Below are positions 8,889 to 15,729 of a DNA stretch of 64,000 bases, in pieces. The position numbers and the translations under genes are program-made. Position 1 is the stretch's first letter; each line of letters opens with the position of its first letter. The DNA is from Poriferisodalis sp965231925 (GTDB lineage: Bacteria > Actinomycetota > Acidimicrobiia > Acidimicrobiales > Poriferisodalaceae). Below the pieces are notes generated by a model, which was not told the DNA's origin, searched no databases, and saw only the letters and a list, made by a program, of their open reading frames with translations. The stretch lies in contig OZ246894.1 in assembly GCA_965231925.1 (NCBI GenBank), positions 1,612,001 to 1,676,000 of the forward strand. The letters are read 5' to 3'.

Positions 8889-9584
8889 TCAGAGGTGTCG
8901 ACTGGCCCATGCTTCAAATGCCGTCAGGACCAGCTGCCGCTTGTGCGGATTCGTCATGAACGGCGCCCGCGACATTTCGAGCTGCATCCAAGGCATCTCC
9001 GTTGAGTGCGAACGCGTGATGTACCCGCCGCGGAAGGGGTGGTTGACGCTCACCGGACCGTCGATGAGTTCGCTGAAGCAACCGCGCATCCCGTCGATCC
9101 AGTCCGGCGGGCAGGTTCCGTCGCCATTGCTCAGGCAGATCCACGGGCGCTCTGCGCCGGGGTCGGGACCTACCGGGGGCCCGCTTGCGGCCATGGTGTG
9201 GCAGTCGATGCCGAGCGGCCAATCGCCGCTGGTGCCGAGATCGGTGAGGCGCTGGTGATAGGGCGCGTGATATGCGTCAAGCAGGTGCTGCACTTCGGGC
9301 TCTCGCAGCGGTCGTCGATATATGGGTTCGTTCCAGCAAGTGTGGGTCTTGACGACACCGTCGGGCCGGCGATCGTCGCTGCCTCGGTTCATGTCGACGA
9401 TGGCGCGGGCGATGTCGGTGGTCACCAACGCCCCGACTTCGGCACGAATCGAATAGATCTCGGCCGCGCCGACGTCGCCGTCTTCGGCGATCTCCGGCGC
9501 GGAGAGCATGCAGATGTCCACGACTTCGTCGGGAATCCTCAACCCGGCATGTGGCACCGAGATGAGCAGAGGCAGCTTGCTCAC
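8889..9584 (-). CDS. N-formylglutamate amidohydrolase family protein
   Basis: A 231-residue protein of the FGase/HutG-like superfamily: LISVPHAGLRIPDEV near the start, IVDMNRGSDDRR, and GIDCHTMAASGPP with later HPFRGGYITRSH. The His and Asp/Glu residues in these motifs are the expected metal ligands. It is the last gene of a tight operon. Its start overlaps the end of the gamma-glutamyltransferase gene by 4 bp, and that gene in turn follows an ATP-grasp ligase. The context suggests hydrolysis of an amide or acyl-amino acid within a gamma-glutamyl or peptide-like metabolite pathway, not histidine degradation, since no hut genes are present. Confidence 0.88.
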   Translation of the reverse strand: MSKLPLLISVPHAGLRIPDEVVDICMLSAPEIAEDGDVGAAEIYSIRAEVGALVTTDIARAIVDMNRGSDDRRPDGVVKTHTCWNEPIYRRPLREPEVQHLLDAYHAPYHQRLTDLGTSGDWPLGIDCHTMAASGPPVGPDPGAERPWICLSNGDGTCPPDWIDGMRGCFSELIDGPVSVNHPFRGGYITRSHSTEMPWMQLEMSRAPFMTNPHKRQLVLTAFEAWASRHL

Positions 9585-11269
9585 GGCACGGCCGGGGTGC
9601 CGGATGGGCCAGCGGCAGCGCCGTCCCGGCGCGGATCGGCGACGCCGATGAGCCGGTCGCCGGACTTCATCACGAGCTGCACACAGCCCATGTAGAACGA
9701 GTAGGGCTCACGCTGGTTCAGTTCGAAGCCGGCGCTCGCTAGCTCGGCCAGCACGTCGGTCGCGATGCGAGACGCCTCGACAGACACGACTCCGTCTACT
9801 GAGCAGTGAATCCGCGGGGCGTCGACGGCCGCCATCGGCGTGGCCCGTCGCAGGCGCAACAGCACTTGCAGGATTGTGGGCGGGATGCGTTCGCTGCCGG
9901 GCGAGCCGATCGCCAACCATGGCTCTTTGGAACGAAAGACAATGGTCGGAGCGACGCTGGCCCATGGCACCGCGTTCGGCCGCAGGTGGTACGGGTGGGT
10001 GACGTCTTCGGTCTGGAAGGCGTTCATGTAGTTGTTGTAGAGGAAGCCGAGCTGGGGTGATGCGGCGCAGGAGCCATAGACATTTTCAATCGATTGGGTC
10101 AGCGCGACGACATTGCCCTGCGAGTCCATGACCGACAGATGGGTGGTTTCTCCGTGGCCGAACATGGCGGCCATGTCTCGGGCGAGTCCTCGGGCGTACT
10201 CCCGGTTGAGCATCTGGCCATCTGACACAGGGGAATACAGGTTCGGGTCGTGCGGGCGGTCTTGGCGGTCGATGAGCGCTTGGCGGATCGTCTGGGCCAA
10301 GCAGACTGCGCCCTGAGGCGAATCGATGTCCTGGAGATCGCGCGGGAGGCTCTGGTGGATGTTGAGCATCTCGACAAGGGTGCGTCCAGCGCCTGGCAGC
10401 GGCATTGTCAGCACTCGGTCCCTTCCGAACCGTACCGACAGGGGGCGCCGCTCGATCGGGTGGGGGATCTGCGCGAGGTCGTCTGCGAGCAGGATCCCGC
10501 CGTTGGTTTCCATGTCCTCGTGAATGTGCCGGGCGATTTCTCCGAGGTAGAAGTCCTCGAAGCCGTGGTCGCTCAGGCGGCGAAGGGTGCGGGCCAGCAC
10601 CGGCTGGGCGATCCGGGTACCAGCGCGGTACACCCGCCGACCGTCCTGCAGGAAGAACTCGCGTGCCGAATGGGCTGCGAGGCGTTTCCGCTCCCGCCGA
10701 GCCAGCCGGTACTGCAGCAAGCTGACCTCGTAGCCGTCTTCCGCAAGTGCGATCGCTGGCTCAAGCACCGTCGAGGACTTGAGGCTGCCGTAGTGCTCGA
10801 GGGCATGTGCGTAGACGGCCGGCGAGCTGGGGACGGTCGTCGCCAAGTGCCCGCGTCGGACGTCCGCGGCGAGGTTGGCGAAGCTCTCCAGCAGTGCTCG
10901 GTTGGGGGCACGCGAAGACCCGTCGAGCGCGACGGTACGATCTGTGTCGGCGTGGTGAACGACCATCATGGTCTGGCCGCCGAGTCCCGACGCCGCCGGT
11001 TCACACACGCCGAGCGCAAGTGCGGCTGCGACGGCCGCATCGATGGCGTTGCCGCCCCGCTCGAGCATCTGCACGCCCGCAGCCGTGGCGGAGTAGTGGG
11101 CTGTGCTCACCATGCCGTGCTCGGAGGCTGCGATGCGCTGGGGCTCGTGGATGCGCGTGTCGGACAGCTCGAGCAATTCGGTGTTGACCTGGGCGCTGCG
11201 CCGCCTCGGGCGCTTGGCGGCGGGCCGCTCGAGCTGACCCGCCGTCTGAGGCGATTCTTGGACAGTCAC
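9581..11269 (-). CDS. ggt: Gamma-glutamyltransferase
   Basis: A 562-residue Ntn-hydrolase. GGNAIDAAVAAALALGVCEPAASGLGG is the family N-terminal signature. The autoprocessing nucleophile is T375 in GETTHLSVMDSQGN, and the C-terminal small subunit follows, with SPQLGFLYNN and GSPGSERIPPTILQ. There is no clear secretion signal (the start is MTVQESPQTAGQLERP), so it may be cytoplasmic, unlike many GGTs. It transfers or hydrolyses gamma-glutamyl groups. It is the middle gene of an operon, 4 bp downstream of the ATP-grasp/M20 fusion and overlapping the FGase gene, so a dedicated gamma-glutamyl-compound pathway is likely. Confidence 0.92.
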   Translation of the reverse strand: MTVQESPQTAGQLERPAAKRPRRRSAQVNTELLELSDTRIHEPQRIAASEHGMVSTAHYSATAAGVQMLERGGNAIDAAVAAALALGVCEPAASGLGGQTMMVVHHADTDRTVALDGSSRAPNRALLESFANLAADVRRGHLATTVPSSPAVYAHALEHYGSLKSSTVLEPAIALAEDGYEVSLLQYRLARRERKRLAAHSAREFFLQDGRRVYRAGTRIAQPVLARTLRRLSDHGFEDFYLGEIARHIHEDMETNGGILLADDLAQIPHPIERRPLSVRFGRDRVLTMPLPGAGRTLVEMLNIHQSLPRDLQDIDSPQGAVCLAQTIRQALIDRQDRPHDPNLYSPVSDGQMLNREYARGLARDMAAMFGHGETTHLSVMDSQGNVVALTQSIENVYGSCAASPQLGFLYNNYMNAFQTEDVTHPYHLRPNAVPWASVAPTIVFRSKEPWLAIGSPGSERIPPTILQVLLRLRRATPMAAVDAPRIHCSVDGVVSVEASRIATDVLAELASAGFELNQREPYSFYMGCVQLVMKSGDRLIGVADPRRDGAAAGPSGTPAVP

Positions 11270-11273
11270 GTGC

Positions 11274-13433
11274 TCAACGCTTGGCCTGGGCTTGGCCGAT
11301 GAGATATTCGGTCAGCAACAGCGTGCGCTGCACCATGCTGATGCGCTGGACGGCCTCGTCGGGTGTCCCTCGGTCTGCGGTGACCGGTCCGAGGCCGCAC
11401 ACGGCAGCGGCGGTTTCCGGGGCGAGTCCCGCAACGGAGGGCCACCCGGAGGATTCTCGTTCAAGCGGTATCTCCCAGGCGGCAGCTGCTCGTTCGAGCG
11501 CCTCGATGACAGCGAGGTTCGAAGTGCGTTCGGGCATCGGCGGCCGGTCGACGAGCCGGGTGAGGTTCCATCGTGGCCCGCCTCGGCCCAAGAGCGTGCG
11601 CATCGATCGTTCGGCTTCGTCGGCATGGGCTGCGTCGAGGTAGGACATCATCAGCGACGCCTCCACTCGATGGGGCACGAACATCGAGTGGCGCTCGGTG
11701 CGAACATCGAGCGCGGCGATCGACAAGCGCTTGTTGGGTGCGTTGAGCTTGCCGATCTCGACGAGCTTGGCGAAGGTCCAGTTGGCGACAGTTCGCCGCC
11801 GGCCGACCTGTCCAGGGCTGAGCCGCTGCCCTTCGACCGTGAGCTCGTAGCGGCGGCTGCCGCGCCGCTCGGTGATGATGCCGTTGCCCACCGTTCCCGG
11901 CCGGCACACGAGCACCTGTCCAGCCCGTGCTGCTGCCCGGGTGATGAGCGCTTGGCTCTGTACGGCGTCTTGGCCCTCATCGGTGTACAGCATCACCCCG
12001 AGGGGGACCCTTCTGAGCGCGCGGACGCTGCGCAGCGCTCGCAGTGCGTACTCGAGCATCACGAGCGGGCCACGGGACCGCCCTACACCCTCGCCGTAGA
12101 GCCATTCGGGGTCGCGGCGGAATCCCTGACGCAGCGTGGCGCCTGTCGCTGGCACGTCGAGGTGCGCGAGCAGCAGGATGCCGCCGTCGAAGCCTCGTGT
12201 CGTCTCCCACATGTAGGCCTCGGGCTCGTCGGTGAGGTCGGGGACTGGTCGCAGCCCCATATCGGTGAGGGTGCGCCGTGCCCGCTCAGCCGCCCGGGCG
12301 AGGCCCAGCGGGTCGTCGGTCCGGCTCGAGAGCTCTACCCACTGCTGCAGGGAGCGCTCCATCTGGTCGCGACGCTGGGTGATGAACTGGAACGTGCGCT
12401 CGGACGGATCGACAGTCTTTGCATCCACCGGCGGAGGTTGCGGCGTTCCGAAGTAGCGAGCGCTGGCCACCTCGACGAGACGGTTGACGAATGCCGTGAA
12501 GTCCAGCCCGACATGTGCGGCGCCCACGAGGTACGACCCGTGCTCGCCGAGACTGGGCAGGCTGTTGATCTCGAGGATGTAGACGTTGTCGTCCGCGTCG
12601 ACCCTCATGTCGACGCGTGCGCAGTCGAAGAGGCCGAGCACCGAGAACGAACGCACTGCTATCTCTTGGGCCTGCCGTGAGAGTTCGTCGGAGATCGGCG
12701 CGGGGCACAGCGGCTCGATCGTTCGCCCGCTACGACCGGTCTTGTCCTCGTAGGTGTAGATCTGGGGGCCGTCGGCGCCGAAGCTCAGCATCACGGGAGG
12801 AAAGGGCTCTGGCGGCGAGTTGCCCAGCAGCCCCACGTTGACCTCGCGGCCCTCGATGTACTGCTCTGCGAGAACCGGCTGGCCGAATCGCTCGAAGATA
12901 ACCCGGGCCCCGTCCCTGAGCGCCTTCTCGTCGTGCACCACCGCGAGGCCGAAGGACACCGCCTCGTTCTTGGGCTTGACGATCATCGGATAGCGCAGGT
13001 CGTCGGGCAGCAATGCGTCCGGAGTATCGAGCACCGCGAAATCCGGTGTCGGAATGTCGTTCTGACGGAGCATCATCTTCGTCACCACCTTGTCCAGCGC
13101 GAGCGAATGCCCGAGCGGACCCGATGCGACATAGGGGATGCCGATCATCTCCAAGATGCTGGGGACGTGGGTGTAGCGGGCCTGGCCCTGCAGCCCGTAG
13201 GAGACATTGAAGACCATGCCTGGACGCTCGCCCTTGACGACACGCGGCATGAACGACTCCAGATTGGAAATCAGCTCCTTGTCTGCTTCAAGCGCCGTGA
13301 CCTGATGACCACCTGCGCGCAGTGCGTCGCTGAGCCGCTTGATGGTCCGCAGGCCGATCTTTTCCTGGTTCGGCATGCCGAACAGATTGATGACGTTGCG
13401 GCTGTCGCGGTTGTACACGACGGCGATCCTCAT
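11274..13433 (-). CDS. D-Ala-D-Ala-ligase-like ATP-grasp fused to an M20-peptidase-like domain
   Basis: A 719-residue two-domain protein. Residues 1-330 form a Ddl-type ATP-grasp ligase: YPMIVKPKNEAVSFG (ATP loop), QYIEGREVNVGLL, and the Mg site ILEINSLPSLGEHGSYL (E288, N290). Residues about 355-719 resemble M20 metallopeptidases. LLLAHLDVP gives H424-x-D426, and ANWTFAKLVEIGKL lies in the dimerisation region. Near the end, APETAAAVCGLGPVTADRGTPDEAVQ matches the family's GPG-HTPDE segment, but the His is replaced by Gly. The metal-bridging Asp position reads GVGRSRGPL. Peptidase activity may therefore be altered or lost. It is the first gene of the operon with GGT and the FGase-like enzyme. 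Ligation of two amino acids or peptides is inferred. Confidence 0.87.
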   Translation of the reverse strand: MRIAVVYNRDSRNVINLFGMPNQEKIGLRTIKRLSDALRAGGHQVTALEADKELISNLESFMPRVVKGERPGMVFNVSYGLQGQARYTHVPSILEMIGIPYVASGPLGHSLALDKVVTKMMLRQNDIPTPDFAVLDTPDALLPDDLRYPMIVKPKNEAVSFGLAVVHDEKALRDGARVIFERFGQPVLAEQYIEGREVNVGLLGNSPPEPFPPVMLSFGADGPQIYTYEDKTGRSGRTIEPLCPAPISDELSRQAQEIAVRSFSVLGLFDCARVDMRVDADDNVYILEINSLPSLGEHGSYLVGAAHVGLDFTAFVNRLVEVASARYFGTPQPPPVDAKTVDPSERTFQFITQRRDQMERSLQQWVELSSRTDDPLGLARAAERARRTLTDMGLRPVPDLTDEPEAYMWETTRGFDGGILLLAHLDVPATGATLRQGFRRDPEWLYGEGVGRSRGPLVMLEYALRALRSVRALRRVPLGVMLYTDEGQDAVQSQALITRAAARAGQVLVCRPGTVGNGIITERRGSRRYELTVEGQRLSPGQVGRRRTVANWTFAKLVEIGKLNAPNKRLSIAALDVRTERHSMFVPHRVEASLMMSYLDAAHADEAERSMRTLLGRGGPRWNLTRLVDRPPMPERTSNLAVIEALERAAAAWEIPLERESSGWPSVAGLAPETAAAVCGLGPVTADRGTPDEAVQRISMVQRTLLLTEYLIGQAQAKR

Positions 13434-13704
13434 GACGGGAACCTAACGCTTCGGGAATATCGGGATGCCCGCGGAGGGATCTATTGCTGATCGGCTTGCT
13501 GCGGGAACACGCGACGACTATGTACAGGGTTGCGGTGGCCCACGTCGTTGTCTCCTACTCGTATTCTCGGCCCGCTACCTCGTCACGATTCACGGCCCGC
13601 AATCGCGCTCGATCGACGCCATGTGGCGAGGCGTCACCCAGAGGAAAGAAGGGCCCCACGGCTGGCAGGACCGCGGGTCGAGCGGTCTGCTAGAGAACTA
13701 GGCC

Positions 13705-14580
13705 GTGAGTGACACCGATGCGGCCGTTGATGAGGCCCTGGACGAATTGCTGGACCTGCTGGACCTGCAGCAGAACGACGACGGCTCGGACACGTTCCGG
13801 GGCAAGGGCTCCGGGTTTGACGAATTCGGCCTCTACGGCGGGCACGTGCTCGCACAGGCGGTTGTCGCAGCACAACGGACGGTGGACGATGATCGGCCGA
13901 TGAACTCGGTGCATGCCGTGTTCCTGCGAGGCGGCGACGGTCTGGCCGAGGTCGACTACCGGGTGGACCGTGTGCGCGATGGGAGGTCGTTTTGCACACG
14001 CCGATCGCAGGCCTTCCAATCCGACCGGCTGATCTTCGAGCTCACTGCGACCTTCCATGTCCCCGAGACGGGCAAGGTCGACATTGCGACGCCGATGCCT
14101 CCCGAGGTGCCGCCGCCCGAGTCGTTGCCGACCTACCAGGAGTGCATTGCCGCGGTGGGTCCGATCTTCGGGGAACAGTGGTCGTACATGACCCGGCCCG
14201 TGGAGTACCGGCTGGCACATGCACCATGGGCCCCGACGGGGCCATCGCCCCGCGGCGGCATCGACTACTGGTTCCGGGCCCCGCGCCGGCTGCCCGACGA
14301 CCCGGCAATCCATGAAGCGATCATCGCCTACATGAGCGATGACTGCCTCGCCGACAACGTGATCGTGCCCTACGGGGTCACCTGGCTGGACAGCAACGTG
14401 CAGGTCGTCAGTCTCGATCACGCGATGTGGTTCCATGAGCCGGCCCGGGCCGACGAGTGGATCTACTGCGAGCAGCGCCCGCTGGCTGCCCGCAGCAACC
14501 GAGGCACCGCCGAAGCCCGCTTCTGGCAGAACGGCCGCCTCGTCGCCACCGCGGTCCAGGAAGCGCTCGCTCGTCTCTGA
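13705..14580 (+). CDS. tesB: Acyl-CoA thioesterase II (double hot-dog)
   Basis: A 291-residue TesB-family protein. The N-terminal hot dog contains FDEFGLYGGHVLAQAVVAAQRTV and HAVFLRGGD. The C-terminal hot dog contains DDCLADNVIVPYGV, SLDHAMWFHEPARADEW and ARSNRGTAEARFWQNGRLVATAVQE. The GTG at 13705 starts the family N-terminus. It hydrolyses acyl-CoA to free acid and CoA in the cytoplasm. Its 3' half recurs as broken copies at 15365-15630 and 21870-22132, so this gene is the apparent parent of a shuffled fragment family. The 270 bp upstream, divergent from the ATP-grasp gene, show no gene. Confidence 0.93.
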   Translation: MSDTDAAVDEALDELLDLLDLQQNDDGSDTFRGKGSGFDEFGLYGGHVLAQAVVAAQRTVDDDRPMNSVHAVFLRGGDGLAEVDYRVDRVRDGRSFCTRRSQAFQSDRLIFELTATFHVPETGKVDIATPMPPEVPPPESLPTYQECIAAVGPIFGEQWSYMTRPVEYRLAHAPWAPTGPSPRGGIDYWFRAPRRLPDDPAIHEAIIAYMSDDCLADNVIVPYGVTWLDSNVQVVSLDHAMWFHEPARADEWIYCEQRPLAARSNRGTAEARFWQNGRLVATAVQEALARL

Positions 14581-14651
14581 CGCCCGAATCCGCCGGTCTC
14601 GGCGCGGCTCGCTGTCGTGCGCAGCCCGAGCGCTCATGACGTTGCGGCGTC

Positions 14652-15065
14652 TCAGTCGATGGACCCCCGCGGGACGATCCACTCGCATCGCTGGCCGGTC
14701 ACCGACGCGATGAGGTCGAAGTCGACGTCGTAGTGAAGCACCGTGAGATCCTCGGTCTCGGCGGCGGCTGCGATGAGCAGGTCGGGGATCGGCCGCCCTC
14801 GCAGACCGCGTTCTGCGAGCAGACGCTGCGTCTGGCGGGCGCGGCGCACGTGATCGGCCGTGGTCTCGACCAAGTTCATCTCGCTGATGCTGGCCGCCAA
14901 GGTCTCCCACTCGTCGATGTTGCGGGCCGAGAAGCCGATCTCGAGGTCGCTGATGCCTGCGCGCGCTGCGCGTCCGGCGACGACCAGCGGCTCGGCTGCC
15001 GCGCGAACGGCGTCATGAGACAGCCGTGTCAGGGTGCTGGTATCGAAGAGGTGCGTCAGCGCCAC
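14652..15065 (-). CDS. vapC: VapC-family PIN-domain toxin
   Basis: A 137-residue PIN domain, predicted Mg-dependent ribonuclease. The acidic residues are visible as LFDTSTLT (D8), GISDLEIGFS, RPIPDLLIAAAAE and VLHYDVDFDLIA. Its start overlaps the end of vapB by 10 bp, the usual coupling of this toxin-antitoxin type. It lies directly downstream of tesB on the opposite strand, at the edge of the shuffled island. Confidence 0.92.
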   Translation of the reverse strand: MALTHLFDTSTLTRLSHDAVRAAAEPLVVAGRAARAGISDLEIGFSARNIDEWETLAASISEMNLVETTADHVRRARQTQRLLAERGLRGRPIPDLLIAAAAETEDLTVLHYDVDFDLIASVTGQRCEWIVPRGSID

Positions 15066-15250
15066 GCGCGCTCGCGGTCGTCGAACTCGAAACTCGCGAG
15101 GTCGTCGAGCGCCGAGGCGACACGCTCGCCCCGCGAAGCGCAGGCGGCGCGCAACGCCGAATTGACTGTGGCCTTGATGGTGTCGGTCTGCAACTCGGCA
15201 CGCGCTGCCGACAGCATCTCCTCGTCAAGATCGATCAGGTGCTTTCCCAC
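15056..15250 (-). CDS. vapB: VapB-family antitoxin
   Basis: A 64-residue antitoxin. GKHLIDLDEEMLSAARAELQTDTIKATVNSALR is the ribbon-helix-helix DNA-binding N-terminus typical of actinobacterial VapB, and the acidic C-terminus (ASFEFDDRERAWR) should bind the toxin. GTG at 15250 was chosen because it begins exactly at the family's (M)GKHLIDLD motif; the frame stays open further up through an AT-rich palindrome that looks regulatory. A fragment with the same AELRTDTIKATV stretch is found at 18898-19050. Confidence 0.87.
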   Translation of the reverse strand: MGKHLIDLDEEMLSAARAELQTDTIKATVNSALRAACASRGERVASALDDLASFEFDDRERAWR

Positions 15251-15259
15251 AATCACCCA

Positions 15260-15287
15260 GTATATATGTTGCCAGTCTGATATATAC
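15260..15287. promoter_or_regulatory. Palindromic operator of vapBC
   Basis: A perfect inverted repeat, GTATATAT (15260-15267) and ATATATAC (15280-15287), with a 12-bp spacer, lies 9 bp before the vapB start codon. It is strikingly AT-rich in a GC-rich region. VapB proteins with ribbon-helix-helix domains repress their own promoter at such sites, so this is the probable autoregulatory operator and overlaps the promoter. Confidence 0.7.
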
Positions 15288-15364
15288 CCGTGCGGCGCGT
15301 CCCAGTAGAGACTCCGCAACCGGAATCTCCGTCAGTTGACGATGCCCTCGTTGCGGATTTCGGC

Positions 15365-15630
15365 GCCGACCGCCTGATCTTCGAGTTCACTGCGCCGTTC
15401 CATGCCCCCGAGTCGGGCAGGGGCGGCGTTCGGACTCTGATGTCTCCCGAAGTGCCGCCGCCCGAATCTCCGCCGATCTACCAGGAGTGCATTCCCGGGC
15501 CGACGAGTGGATCTACTGCAAGCAGCGCCCGCTGGCTGCCCGCAGCAACCGAGGCACCGCCGAAGCCCGCTTCTGGCAGAACGGCCGGCTGGTCGCCACC
15601 GCGGTGCAGGAGGCGCTCGCTCGCTTGCAG
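15365..15630 (+). pseudogene. tesB fragment with internal deletion
   Basis: The plus strand matches the tesB gene at 13705-14580. The match begins at the DRLIFEFTAPFHAPESG segment, runs to PPIYQEC, then jumps at about 15494 to ADEWIYCKQRPLAARSNRGTAEARFW and the family C-terminus. About 300 bp are deleted and the frame changes at the join. There is no start. The 30 bp before it resemble the 3' end of the CaiB gene at 25924, so the copy is itself part of a mosaic. Confidence 0.8.
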
Positions 15631-15693
15631 AGCGGCCCCGAGTCCCAGCAGGCTGCGGGGTTCTTGGGCAGTTCCGCTGGCTGGTCTGCTGGA

Positions 15694-15714
15694 GCCGAGA
15701 GCAGATCGCTCGGC
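15694..15714 (-). terminator. Hairpin downstream of the RCC1/CAP gene
   Basis: GCCGAG and CTCGGC arms close a 9-base loop shortly after the stop of the 15730-18471 gene. The same flanking sequence with a stronger hairpin follows the related CAP fragment at 58668-58688, so it travels with the gene. It is probably a transcription terminator, without a clear U-tract. Confidence 0.5.
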
Positions 15715-15729
15715 GAACGGTCACGGCTG

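Noticed and set aside
11292..12680. A 462-codon plus-strand frame over the ATP-grasp/M20 gene
   Set aside because: Antisense shadow; the minus strand carries clear motifs and operon coupling.
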